A stretch of DNA of 64,000 nt from Bremia lactucae (lineage: Eukaryota; Oomycota; Peronosporomycetes; Peronosporales; Peronosporaceae). The notes under the pieces were generated by a model. That model worked only from the letters and a program-made list of their open reading frames with translations. It ran no database searches and was not told the origin of the DNA. The translations under genes were made by a program, and so were the position numbers. Positions 1-9,806 of the stretch are shown here, in pieces. Positions within the stretch are counted from its first letter, which is position 1. The number at the start of each line of letters is the position of its first letter. The DNA lies in NCBI RefSeq assembly GCF_004359215.1, contig NW_027152023.1, positions 106,373-170,372 of the forward strand, read 5' to 3'.

Positions 1-745
1 GATGACGAACTAGCTTGAGCCTGTCTCAAGCTAAAGTCCTCCTGTTCCGCAACGGATATTGCTTCTTCAAGCGTATCCAGTTCCAAGCGGAACAGGTGGG
101 TCTTTACGGGACCATCCGTAAGACCTTGCATGAACACCGTAATCAACGTGTGTTCATGAACTGGGTTATTTGTTATGCAACTCGCTAAGAGTCGTATGTG
201 CTGGGCATATGCGTGAACATCACGCTTGCTTTGCTTGAGTTTCAGAAGCTCTGATCGAGCTCCACACTCAGCCCTAGGCGGTTCAAACGTCTGTTTGAGC
301 CGGGCTTTAAAATCCTCTAGCGATCCAAAGACACATGGGTCGCGCAACTTAAGGCCTAATGCCCAAGTTTTGGTACGACCTGCCAAATTTGATTGAGCGA
401 ATGCGACTTGCATGAGCTCGTCGATGATGTGACGTGCCCTTATGGCATCGTCCAACTCGACAAACCATCTCAAGAGGGAGTTTCTTCGACTACCCTATAC
501 TTAGAGATGTCAATAGTTAAGGTTTTGGGACGACGCGTGTGCGTCATCCGAGGTACAGGGGTCTGTACCTGTTGTAACCTCAACAGTTCTGCCTGTTAAG
601 AGCCTTGCGGATTCAGCAATGCTACCTTCTCCTTCATCTCGTCAAGTTCATGTTGTATGAACTTGGCGATGGCTGAATGGAGGGCATCTCTGTCCAAACT
701 GGACAGCATGGCCAAGATGGCATCGCTTCCTACGATCGAACTCAT
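1..745 (-). pseudogene. Fam-4 Ty3/gypsy Gag, 3' end outside window
   Basis: The minus strand encodes a retrotransposon Gag (Retrotrans_gag type), the structural protein of the particle. It starts at an ATG at 743-745 (MSSIVGSDAIL). The middle carries the usual helical capsid segment, with VHAYAQHIRLL followed by LITVFMQGLTDGP and then LDTLEEAISVAEQEDF near the window edge, a series typical of oomycete gypsy Gags. A stop codon lies at 597-599 and a frameshift near 475, so the copy is dead. The zinc knuckle and pol would lie beyond base 1. It belongs to a different family from the Gags elsewhere in the window. The family call rests on motif recognition. Confidence 0.8.
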
Positions 746-872
746 TCGTTCGACCGCACTCCTTTCTATGTCAATTAGGAGTTGATTTCACGCGAAACGT
801 GATGCGTATTCCCACTATCATCTAACATGTTTATGTTAGATGAAGAAATTGTGGTCCTTGGACGGACTACAA

Positions 873-882
873 AGTGCTACCA
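873..882 (-). other. Primer-binding site of the Fam-4 element
   Basis: On the minus strand the motif TGGTAGCACT lies between a probable LTR end (…GTCACA, ending at 885) and the Gag leader. The same motif follows LTR ends in the Fam-1 and Fam-2 elements of this window. The TGGTAGC start is the form expected for pairing with a tRNA 3' end in …GCTACCA, such as an initiator-Met tRNA; which tRNA is used is inference. Confidence 0.6.
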
Positions 883-884
883 GG

Positions 885-1200
885 TGTGACGGGGCACTTC
901 GACTTGTACTGCTTCAGTACAAGTTCACTTCGCACTGCTTCAGTTGCGAGTGGTGCCTTACGTCACTCCACGTACACTAATACGTGCAGAGGAAGACTTT
1001 TCTTTAAGGTAACTAGCTTAAAGAGGGTTAAATGATAACTGTATTAATATAATTAAGTATGTCTTCTTTCTATCTGTTAATGCTAACTTAATTATAAAGT
1101 AATACTAAACATGCATTTGAAATCTTATCTGTCTCTCTCTTTGTTTATATCTACAGCTGATTAGTCTGCGGAATTTATAGATATAATGGTATAGGTGGTC
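885..1200 (-). repeat. Probable 5' LTR of the Fam-4 element (far end not defined)
   Basis: This AT-rich stretch sits directly upstream of the primer-binding site and Gag on the minus strand, where the 5' LTR is expected. It ends CACA next to the PBS. Its outer end cannot be placed because no second copy of the LTR is in the window. No coding sequence was seen. Confidence 0.45.
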
Positions 1201-1512
1201 GACGGTCGTGAAAGGGACGCCGAACACCATGTTGAACAAAAGTCAAAGGTTCCGAGTGGGCAGTACCTAAGGTGCTGGATACTGTCTGAACGAATCGGGA
1301 AATTGTAATATCCTCTTAATCCAATATAGTGGGACAGATCTAACCAGACTCCGCGGAGTTAAGTCACAAAAACGCCATCGGACACAATTTTTGTACAAAT
1401 GCCGTTTTGACGCACGCCATCGGACACATACCATCCGATAAATTCCATCGGACAAAAGTTTGTAAGTGCTCACATGTATCACTTTGTGAGGGTATAAACG
1501 CTTGCTAAGAAT
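1201..1512. other. Unassigned DNA with three CCATCGGACA repeats
   Basis: No gene was recognised. The ten-base motif CCATCGGACA occurs at 1375, 1417 and 1445, with a near match CCATCCGATA at 1431. Confidence 0.4.
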
Positions 1513-1562
1513 ATTCCTACCAACTCGGTTTCCGCGGTCTTCAAGACCAAATTGCGCCCGGT
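1513..1562 (+). pseudogene. Short fragment of Fam-2 integrase C-terminus
   Basis: The plus strand from CTACCAACTCGG to GCGCCCG matches, almost base for base, the integrase C-terminal segment of element C at about 24745-24800 (VSAVFKTKLRP in translation). Nothing further of the element is recognisable on either side, so this is an isolated 50-bp relic. Confidence 0.6.
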
Positions 1563-1871
1563 TCTGGATCGATTCTAGGAGACGGAGTAGATATGAAGAC
1601 AATGGAGCATACCCCTTCTCCTAAAAGATCGCCAATTTTTACCGGCCACTTATTTTGTGCCTGGCGATCGACTCATGCAAAAGGTGCAGCGCTTCAATTA
1701 GCTCGGGTTGATAAATTGTGACATGGGACATGCACCTGGGTCAAATATGAAGGACAGGGCGTGAACGGCGATTTATCCCACGGATGCATTTTTTTTATGG
1801 GACTTGGTAGTATTTCTTAGTTCTGGCAAGGCGTTCGTTGGCCAAGTGAGCTTTTCTGAGCACACAGCTGG
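1563..1871. other. No recognisable feature
   Basis: There is no coding sequence, repeat or RNA that I can support. An octameric T run lies at about 1790. Confidence 0.5.
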
Positions 1872-2355
1872 TTTTGCCTGACCCGGAGATATCAAGGTCG
1901 ATATTCAAGGACAACACCTTGCGGATACGGCACTGGAACATGAGACCACACGACGGAAATATGAAGTTGTTTACGGCGAGTGAAGTGGCTCATCGGATTT
2001 GGACTGAGAATTTGTTGAACCGGACGCGTGTAGATGTGCGCATTATGCGAATCCGTCGATTCGGATGATAATTTTGTCCAGACTGGATATCCATAGGTAG
2101 GACTGTCTACGTTAAACAGAAGAATTGTGCCTATTTGCACAATCTACCGAAGTTGAGCCGCGCTCCAAGAACTTAGGTCACGACGTGGTAAACGCTGTCG
2201 TTTCAACAAATATCTTCGAGTTCAAAGACAACGCTGATTAACAGGGGCATACAAATGCAACCGCTGTGGTCAAACGAGTCACATGGGCGTCGCATGCACT
2301 CAAAAAAAGAAAGTGGTCAGCAAGAAGGCTTCGGATAACCCTACTCGCTTTTGAT
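1872..2355 (+). pseudogene. Decayed retroelement Gag with a CCHC zinc knuckle
   Basis: The clear part is at 2256-2300, where the plus strand reads YKCNRCGQTSHMGVACTQKKK. This is a CX2CX4HX4C knuckle followed by basic residues, as in retroelement nucleocapsids. Upstream the frame is broken by several stops and shifts, and no capsid motif could be assigned with certainty. The spacing does not match the Fam-1 knuckle (CFKCGKRGH), so this belongs to another element. Ty1/copia and Ty3/gypsy origins are both possible. Confidence 0.55.
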
Positions 2356-4100
2356 ATCGGAGCCGAAGCAAAGAGGTAGAAATATGCATTTTTATCTGAT
2401 TATTTAATTTGGCATATCCCCTTGAGCCTTATCTGGCCTTCATGGTAGGTCGCCTGAAGACTTAAGCGGCTAAAATTGTTTACTACATACGAAAATTAAG
2501 AAGCCGATAATGTTTGCGACACTGAATGCGGCATTAGGCACGTTTGCTGCTCTTTCTGTTACAGGAGCACATATAACAGTTAGGCACCGACGTTCCGCTA
2601 AAAGCGGTGTCATACCGTACGGTATGCTATATTTCGAGCTCGATTCATTCGCTGCAAAAGCCGGGATATATTCAGCCCCCCTTTCTTCTCTATGAACTTA
2701 GTCTTACTCTGAAATCCTTCGACAACATTAAGGAATGACGGTGGCCGTGTTATAAACTGCATTACGAAATACGCGGTAACACATGAAAGTTTGCAAATTT
2801 TTGGTTACAAAAACCCAAGCTTTTGTATTTAAGTATAACATCTAGTTATGACTGGAGCATTTTCAGAAACTTTATTATCTCCCGCGCATCTTTACGGTGT
2901 ACCACTGTACCGTAGACACCCGGCAAGCGTTATAATTACGTGCGAATATTGCTTAAGGACATCGAGGGCCTGACAAATACTGTAGGTCTTACTATTTGCT
3001 TCAAGTTTAAGAATAGCAACTCATGGATGTCTGCCCATTAATGTGGGTTTCAGTGTAAAAATTCGAGTGTTGAAGTACAGGTTTTGGCGGTGAAGTGGAT
3101 AATTAAGCTTCAGTAGCCAGGGCGAGGAACTGGTTTCAACCGTCCGCTTTTGAGATCACTGAGCGGGATACCGGTTCCTTATGGAAGGATGGGTGGTGTA
3201 GAATGCACTAGATAAAAGGTTAGGCTAGCACGACTGCTAGCTTATAATTCACTTCTTCTTTCTACAAGTAATTCCCATCGAACTAAAAGGTTACGAACCC
3301 AGCAGTTTACACCGTTAATCCAGGCGAAAGCGACAAGACGGAAAAGACCAAGTCGGATTACGAAAAAGTCAGTGTGCAAGCGTGTCAAGGATGTAACCCC
3401 TTGCTTTAGGCTTGAAAACCATTCATTCAAAATGTGCATAGCACAGGTTCCGAGGCCTGGCTTGACAAATGGTTACTTTACACAACCAGTTTGAAAGATG
3501 GTCTGTTTAAGCGCGTCGCTGCCTTCTTCGCCCTCCTATCAGTAAGTACCCGAATTTTCGAAGCGAAAATTCTCGCGCACTGTACGTGTTGTGCGAGGCG
3601 AATGGTGTTGAAATTATCACAAAACTTTAATTTCAATGTCGTCCCCACACGATACTAACAAAATGAAATTAATTTTTTTGAAAACATATTATTAATAGTT
3701 CTTATAAAGTATTTTGTTCTAATTTAAATTACTTTTAAATAAAAAAGGTATCAATAAATAAAAAAAGTGGTGATGAAGGAAAGTTAGAAGGAGTCATAAG
3801 AGATTATTTTGTGCCAAAACATACGCAGGAAAGGCATCTCGAACTACTATCAGGCATCACGATTAACATGGAGGTGTCGCAACAGCGACAGGACGAGAAG
3901 GAGCAGAAAAGCCGAGAGGGCAATGCATTAGCTTGATCACTGGGCAAGGGGGGGGGTGAGCAGGTAGGCATTGGGATAAACGCCACCCCTAAGATCCTCT
4001 CCTCAAGAGTCGCCGGCTACCCAGGCAGCGCGGCTGTGGACAAGCCGCGGCTAACGTCGTAAGGTCAAGATGGCGCAGGAACTACACCCTGATCTGCCTC
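2356..4100. other. Unassigned, partly AT-rich DNA
   Basis: I recognise no gene here. Short open stretches exist on both strands (for example 2510-2695 plus and 3434-3658 plus), but none shows motifs. From about 3765 to 3937 the plus strand reads an uninterrupted charged stretch (…GKLEGVIRDYF… QRQDEKEQKS…) that could be a decayed exon of something unrecognised. A run of nine G at about 3948-3956 follows. Confidence 0.4.
3552..3572. repeat. Small perfect inverted repeat
   Basis: The nine-base arms GAATTTTCG and CGAAAATTC are separated by AAG. No neighbouring gene gives it a function. Confidence 0.5.
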
Positions 4101-4104
4101 AACA

Positions 4105-4575
4105 CTATGTGCCGCCGCCCGCCAGCATACCACACGCCAGCGCTAGGTGCCCGGCTCCTTCGGGTTCCCGACGCGTGTCAAAGGAAGCTAGAAATTCACC
4201 CATCTGACGGCAAGGATCGTATCGGGGATTGTGTAGAGGTTTCCTATCATGGGGGGCAACGATATGCTCAACAAATCTCATTCGCGGAACGTGCGAGGGG
4301 ATTTTTATGGGGAGAGGATGTACAGGACGACATACCTGGACACCACTTGGCAGGAAGGTCTGAGAGGTACTGCACTCAACAGGTTGACGATAGGTGACAT
4401 GAAGACCCAACTTTAAAACATGCGACGCAGAGACTACTGAAACATTGGCGACCAAGATAACACTACCCGAATTCACTAGGAGGATCATCACCTGGTCATA
4501 GCATCGTACTTGAGCGCTATAGACCAGCAGAGTTGAAGTCCGAAATTTCGAGACCTCAGGGACTATGCTACCCAT
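4105..4575 (-). pseudogene. Fam-1 aspartic protease region (catalytic Asp changed)
   Basis: This follows the zinc-knuckle Gag on the same strand, where a gypsy protease is expected. The reading MILLVNSGSVI at about 4460-4490 lines up with the retropepsin active site (normally D-S/T-G), but the catalytic Asp reads Asn. The downstream part is too decayed for firm alignment and the pol that should follow is missing. The domain call is moderate because it rests mainly on position and the short NSGS motif. Confidence 0.45.
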
Positions 4576-4637
4576 TCGTTCTACAACTCTGAACTTAGGG
4601 GTAGCTTCTGAGTCCGCGTCAGTAAGGCATCCCGCCC

Positions 4638-5450
4638 CTACTGCGCTCCTGCATTTCCCGACCCCTCAGTGGTTGATGCAGAACTCATCCGTCTCTCACG
4701 CTGGTTCTTGCCATCGCCCTTTGGGTAATGAGTCCTCTTGCTGGGCGTCTTCGCCCCAGCAGGGACCCTGGCATAGCAGCGAGCCAGTATATGGCCGCGC
4801 TTGCCACATTTAAAACAGACAACGTCTGCATTGCCCGACTTCATGGGAGTGGCATCTGACCTCTCGGCCACGGCTTATACCAAGCTGTCGCCGAGGCACT
4901 GTTGAAGGATTGCTCCCTAACTAAGGCAATTTGGATTCCCTCTTCCATCGTTGACGGCACCTTTTTAGAAAGGGTTGTCGCGATAGGCAATGCCGTGGTC
5001 CGTTCATACACGTGGGCTTCTTAATGTGCCGACAGCAAGCGCATATCTTGCACATACTTCTTGCAGGGATCGCTTCGCCTGTCGCGCTCCAAAGAAGCGC
5101 GCCTGAACCAACACCAATAGTGTGCGCTGCAGTTCCATCAAACTTAACCGGGTCCATCCGAATGGGCCTCGACTGATGCGGCCGGGCGGAGAGCATCTCA
5201 ACAGTCCTGTTGAGAGTCTCGCTCCGAGCCTGATTTCGCCGAAGCTCGTCCTGAGTCTGAGGGACAGACTCCGCCGCGGTATCGCTGTGTGCCTCGGACG
5301 CGACCCTTTGCTGTCCGAGCATGAAGCCTCAAACTGCTTCAACAGAGCAACATATTGCTCCGGAGGACAACTCAAGAGCCTGGTCAGGACTTGTTCACCA
5401 AGTCCCTGCGCCATTTGCCTTCCCACCTCCCGATGATGTTTAAAGAGGTG
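4638..5450 (-). pseudogene. Fam-1 Gag
   Basis: The broken minus-strand frames read, in order, EVGRQMAQGLGEQVLTRLL, ASEAHSDTAAES, ETLNRTVEMLSARPHQSRPIR and finally the knuckle CFKCGKRGHILARC (CX2CX4HX4C) at about 4775-4816. Every block except the knuckle, which is replaced by a deletion junction, is seen in element A (16144-16565), and all are seen in element F (42190-43260). At least two frameshifts disable it. It lies directly after an LTR (5541-8440) and a PBS, so that LTR serves as its 5' LTR. Confidence 0.75.
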
Positions 5451-5528
5451 GGGGGAAATGAGCCCAATCGATATTGAGGCTCATCTTCACTATCACGGTC
5501 TGAAAGACGGGTCGTGGGAAGGATTTCA

Positions 5529-5538
5529 AGTGCTTCCA
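5529..5538 (-). other. Primer-binding site of the Fam-1 gag copy
   Basis: The minus strand reads TGGAAGCACT two bases after the LTR end …CGCCTACA. It differs by one base from the intact TGGTAGCACT of element A. Confidence 0.6.
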
Positions 5539-5833
5539 AGTGTAGGCGGGCACGTCGTATTGCGGCCACGTCGTATTGCGGCCACGCTCTATTTAACGAG
5601 CGCCACCCTTATTATTAGTTGCTAATTTATTACAAAGTATAAAAGAACTCTAATAAAAATTAATAATAGGTTAATGGAAGGTCCGCATATCTCAATTAAA
5701 CCTTTATCAACCATTTTATAAGTTACATTATAACCGATTTTAATTAATATTGATTAATAAATTCATAATAAATTTTATCCAGATACCATTTTCTATTTAA
5801 AAAATGATAAAAATAAAGACCATATTTAAAAAT

Positions 5834-6374
5834 TTAAAAATTATATAAAATTTAAATTTAAAAATATATCTATAAAGCACCAAATTAATTTAACGTCTTT
5901 TGTTTTAAAAAAATAAAAAAGAAATTTAAAGGGTAAATATCTGTTAGATATTTAACTTTAAAATTTCTTTATAAATTTTTTAAAACATTGTATCTCCCTA
6001 AACCTGTACCATGTATGAAATTTTTTGTATTTTGAACTTTCTTAATTTGAAGGTATTTGTTAATTTTATATACTATTAATTGGACATTATACGGAGTGTT
6101 TTTTTTAATTTTGTTTCTTCTTGATTTGTTAATAACGATTCGTAATCATTTTCAAAAAAAGACTAGACTAATAAATTCCCTTTTTGTTATTTTTATATAT
6201 TTTAACATGCTCATATTTTTTTTTGACCTTAGGATTAGTCTCTAATAAAGAGAATGGGCCTTCAAACGAGGTATTTGAGGCCGTAGCCCAGTTTCAAGCC
6301 ACCAAAATTAGACGAACATTTTAAGTTAAGCAAAAGTTCACAAGCCTGGTGAGGACGAAACGGAATTCTTTATC
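5834..6374 (+). repeat. Direct repeat left of an assembly gap
   Basis: This 541-bp block is repeated at 6870-7410 with no difference that I saw, and exactly fills both edges of the 495-N gap. The same sequence is single at 15411-15951, so the doubling is probably an assembly effect. Confidence 0.75.
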
Positions 6375-6869
6375 NNNNNNNNNNNNNNNNNNNNNNNNNN
6401 NNNNNNNNNNNNNNNNNNNNNNNNNNNNNNNNNNNNNNNNNNNNNNNNNNNNNNNNNNNNNNNNNNNNNNNNNNNNNNNNNNNNNNNNNNNNNNNNNNNN
6501 NNNNNNNNNNNNNNNNNNNNNNNNNNNNNNNNNNNNNNNNNNNNNNNNNNNNNNNNNNNNNNNNNNNNNNNNNNNNNNNNNNNNNNNNNNNNNNNNNNNN
6601 NNNNNNNNNNNNNNNNNNNNNNNNNNNNNNNNNNNNNNNNNNNNNNNNNNNNNNNNNNNNNNNNNNNNNNNNNNNNNNNNNNNNNNNNNNNNNNNNNNNN
6701 NNNNNNNNNNNNNNNNNNNNNNNNNNNNNNNNNNNNNNNNNNNNNNNNNNNNNNNNNNNNNNNNNNNNNNNNNNNNNNNNNNNNNNNNNNNNNNNNNNNN
6801 NNNNNNNNNNNNNNNNNNNNNNNNNNNNNNNNNNNNNNNNNNNNNNNNNNNNNNNNNNNNNNNNNNNNN
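6375..6869. other. Assembly gap (495 N)
   Basis: Only N is given here. It sits in the AT-rich half of insertion X. Confidence 0.99.
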
Positions 6870-7410
6870 TTAAAAATTATATAAAATTTAAATTTAAAAA
6901 TATATCTATAAAGCACCAAATTAATTTAACGTCTTTTGTTTTAAAAAAATAAAAAAGAAATTTAAAGGGTAAATATCTGTTAGATATTTAACTTTAAAAT
7001 TTCTTTATAAATTTTTTAAAACATTGTATCTCCCTAAACCTGTACCATGTATGAAATTTTTTGTATTTTGAACTTTCTTAATTTGAAGGTATTTGTTAAT
7101 TTTATATACTATTAATTGGACATTATACGGAGTGTTTTTTTTAATTTTGTTTCTTCTTGATTTGTTAATAACGATTCGTAATCATTTTCAAAAAAAGACT
7201 AGACTAATAAATTCCCTTTTTGTTATTTTTATATATTTTAACATGCTCATATTTTTTTTTGACCTTAGGATTAGTCTCTAATAAAGAGAATGGGCCTTCA
7301 AACGAGGTATTTGAGGCCGTAGCCCAGTTTCAAGCCACCAAAATTAGACGAACATTTTAAGTTAAGCAAAAGTTCACAAGCCTGGTGAGGACGAAACGGA
7401 ATTCTTTATC
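6870..7410 (+). repeat. Direct repeat right of an assembly gap
   Basis: Second copy of the 541-bp block at 5834-6374, with an offset of 1036 bases. Confidence 0.75.
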
Positions 7411-8440
7411 GATGCCTTTTTCCGGCATCGGTGATACACATTTAAGCGAGCAAAGGATGTCATACCTTCGTCCAAGCTTTTTTATAGTTAATTATTAAAA
7501 AAGTGGATAAAAATAACTAATAAAAATTTAACTATATTGCCTGGATATAATTAACGTACTGTAAATGTTTACAAAGTTTACAACGGTAAAATTTCATTTT
7601 GATTCTCGAGTTAGCAGAAATTCTTCTGCTGACTCATTTGTTTTGTCTCTTTCAGTACGCTTTGTGCGTACTGCCATGATATCATTTTCGTCTTCGATGC
7701 TTCGTGATCAACGTTCTCCCGTAAATCCAGGCGAACGTGATTTAAGTCACAAAGATGACTCAAATGCCCTTAAAATGGTGAGCGCCAGTGAAGATATTTG
7801 CAAGTCAAGCACTTAATAACCGAGCGTTTTCTGTCTATGCAAAACGGAGAGATTGAAATTCAAAGGAATTAACGGGAGTCTACACTTCGTTGCAATCATT
7901 GCAAAAGCACGTTGGGTGGGTGAGGCTAATTCTTGCTATCTGCTGGTACTGACATAGTGGCTGTCTTCTCTCAGCCGCAGTGAGGTAGTTGGTGGGCGCC
8001 TAAGCGATCTTACCCAACGAATTGTAAGCCTTTGTTTAAGTGACGTCATTGGAGTGGTATTCCGGCTCCACGTGTGCACTTACGAACTACGAAGTAGTCT
8101 TCAGACTGATTTTATATAATCGTATTAAATATAAATTTTTTATTTAGCCAATCATAAACGCCATCTCCGTAGATATGCTGTTTCATGTATTACGAGCGTA
8201 TTGTTCTAGATACCTCGTATTTTGAATGACTCAAGCCGTCATCACGGATGACGCTGGGCGTCATCCCTCCTAATGTGAATGCACCCATGTGCATCACATA
8301 CACAAGGGTTGGTCACAAATGTGCACCACACCCGAGTGCTGGGTCTAATTACTATTATTTAGTAATTGACCATCCCCTTAAGCACACTAAGTGTACTTAA
8401 CGGGGACTGTGTGACATTAGGGCAACTTTAACCCGTTACA

Positions 8441-8456
8441 CTATCCCCCCCCTTTA
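8441..8456 (-). other. Polypurine tract of element B
   Basis: On the minus strand AAAGGGGGGGGATAG runs straight into the LTR start TGTAACGGG. This is the normal place and composition of the plus-strand primer of an LTR retrotransposon. Confidence 0.75.
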
Positions 8457-8535
8457 AGAACGAATTTACATTTTTAAATTCGTCAAAGAGGAGAGAGGAA
8501 CTGCGAGCAGCTTTACGCGCCGCTAGTTTACTCGA

Positions 8536-8543
8536 TCACTCTT
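8536..8543 (+). promoter_or_regulatory. Initiator-like motif before the antisense ORF, copy 1
   Basis: TCACTCTT fits the oomycete initiator pattern YCAYTYY and lies 31 bases before the ATG at 8574. The paralogous copy has TCACTCC at the matching place (19522-19528, minus). Promoter activity is inference. Confidence 0.4.
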
Positions 8544-8573
8544 GCGCACGTGTTTCCATACACGGCGTCCAAG

Positions 8574-8907
8574 ATGCCACCTAAAAGGGGCCACGTTGGT
8601 GGGTCTTCTGCGAAGACGCCCACTCATCCTCGCAATAAGCGAAGCGCCGCGTTGATTCGCCGGCCGCGTCTAATGCCTTAGTCGGAACGCCGACAGCCAC
8701 TGCGGCTGTCGCGTTAACAGGGCTAAAGGATCCATCCCACTTTAACAGTGAGGATGTTGATCCGCCGCTCATTGTCGACTACAATGAGTCGACACCGTTG
8801 CCGTCACCTCATAGTAGTGATGCGGACAACGAGCTCATGAGGAGTGATGATGCGGCATTATTGCCCATCCAAACTTCTCTCATGGCTCACAACATGGAGA
8901 CAGCATC
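8574..8907 (+). pseudogene. Antisense ORF of Fam-1, copy 1 (N-terminal part)
   Basis: It lies on the strand opposite to element B, between the end of pol and the 3' LTR. It starts at ATGCCACC (MPPKRG), breaks by a frameshift near 8680, then continues through VDYNESTPLPSPHSSD and ALLPIQTSLMAHNM until the gap at 8908. The paralogue at 18579-19489 reads nearly the same protein. Many base differences between the copies are silent third-position changes (GAG/GAA, TTG/CTG, CTC/CTA, AGG/AGA), as expected for a sequence once under protein selection. No known domain was recognised; the N-terminus is basic and Ser/Thr-rich. The rest of the protein is hidden in the gap. Confidence 0.6.
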
Positions 8908-9806
8908 NNNNNNNNNNNNNNNNNNNNNNNNNNNNNNNNNNNNNNNNNNNNNNNNNNNNNNNNNNNNNNNNNNNNNNNNNNNNNNNNNNNNNNNNNNNNN
9001 NNNNNNNNNNNNNNNNNNNNNNNNNNNNNNNNNNNNNNNNNNNNNNNNNNNNNNNNNNNNNNNNNNNNNNNNNNNNNNNNNNNNNNNNNNNNNNNNNNNN
9101 NNNNNNNNNNNNNNNNNNNNNNNNNNNNNNNNNNNNNNNNNNNNNNNNNNNNNNNNNNNNNNNNNNNNNNNNNNNNNNNNNNNNNNNNNNNNNNNNNNNN
9201 NNNNNNNNNNNNNNNNNNNNNNNNNNNNNNNNNNNNNNNNNNNNNNNNNNNNNNNNNNNNNNNNNNNNNNNNNNNNNNNNNNNNNNNNNNNNNNNNNNNN
9301 NNNNNNNNNNNNNNNNNNNNNNNNNNNNNNNNNNNNNNNNNNNNNNNNNNNNNNNNNNNNNNNNNNNNNNNNNNNNNNNNNNNNNNNNNNNNNNNNNNNN
9401 NNNNNNNNNNNNNNNNNNNNNNNNNNNNNNNNNNNNNNNNNNNNNNNNNNNNNNNNNNNNNNNNNNNNNNNNNNNNNNNNNNNNNNNNNNNNNNNNNNNN
9501 NNNNNNNNNNNNNNNNNNNNNNNNNNNNNNNNNNNNNNNNNNNNNNNNNNNNNNNNNNNNNNNNNNNNNNNNNNNNNNNNNNNNNNNNNNNNNNNNNNNN
9601 NNNNNNNNNNNNNNNNNNNNNNNNNNNNNNNNNNNNNNNNNNNNNNNNNNNNNNNNNNNNNNNNNNNNNNNNNNNNNNNNNNNNNNNNNNNNNNNNNNNN
9701 NNNNNNNNNNNNNNNNNNNNNNNNNNNNNNNNNNNNNNNNNNNNNNNNNNNNNNNNNNNNNNNNNNNNNNNNNNNNNNNNNNNNNNNNNNNNNNNNNNNN
9801 NNNNNN
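8908..9806. other. Assembly gap (899 N)
   Basis: Only N. It removes the integrase core and chromodomain of element B and the C-terminal part of the antisense ORF. Confidence 0.99.

Larger units (their letters stand above)
5610..7954. mobile_element. Insertion X (copy 1) inside a Fam-1 LTR
   Basis: The block interrupts the Fam-1 LTR and recurs, in the opposite orientation, inside the LTR of element A at 14864-16018. It is very AT-rich in one half (about 5640-6240), with a GC-normal half at 7410-7954. No terminal inverted repeats, transposase or clear target duplication were seen. A stretch at 6235-6330 (again at 7271-7366) reads SNKENGPSNEVFEAV on the plus strand, almost the same as the protease-RT linker of element B pol, so X carries a piece of Fam-1-like pol. 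The short hydrophobic frames in it look like AT-rich chance readings. Confidence 0.6.
5541..8440 (-). mobile_element. Fam-1 LTR, split by insertion X
   Basis: Read on the minus strand it starts TGTAACGGG at 8440 and ends CGCCTACA at 5541. It matches the uninterrupted 530-bp LTR at 56059-56588. About 490 bp precede, and about 70 bp follow, an inserted AT-rich block (5610-7954). A 16-bp unit (CACGTCGTATTGCGGC) is tandemly doubled near 5551-5582. The LTR is the 3' LTR of element B, with its polypurine tract just outside at 8441-8456, and also stands as a 5' LTR before the gag at 4638-5450. Confidence 0.8.

Noticed and set aside
6057..6245. Hydrophobic 62-residue frame in insertion X (also at 7093 and 15537)
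   Set aside because: It lies in very AT-rich DNA, has no motif, and its identity between copies is explained by the duplicated DNA.
7565..7816. 83-residue frame in insertion X (also at 15002)
   Set aside because: Low-complexity Ser-rich reading with no family resemblance and no independent diverged copy to test; the two copies are nearly the same DNA.
5605..7960. Helitron interpretation of insertion X
   Set aside because: The ends do not show a clear TC start and CTRR end with a terminal hairpin, and the insertion is not clearly between A and T.
8858..9806. Apparent C-terminal extension of pol of element B across the N gap
   Set aside because: The frame is open only because it runs through N; the residues after the gap (…VVSHERSLDG) are the reverse complement of the antisense ORF, not integrase.
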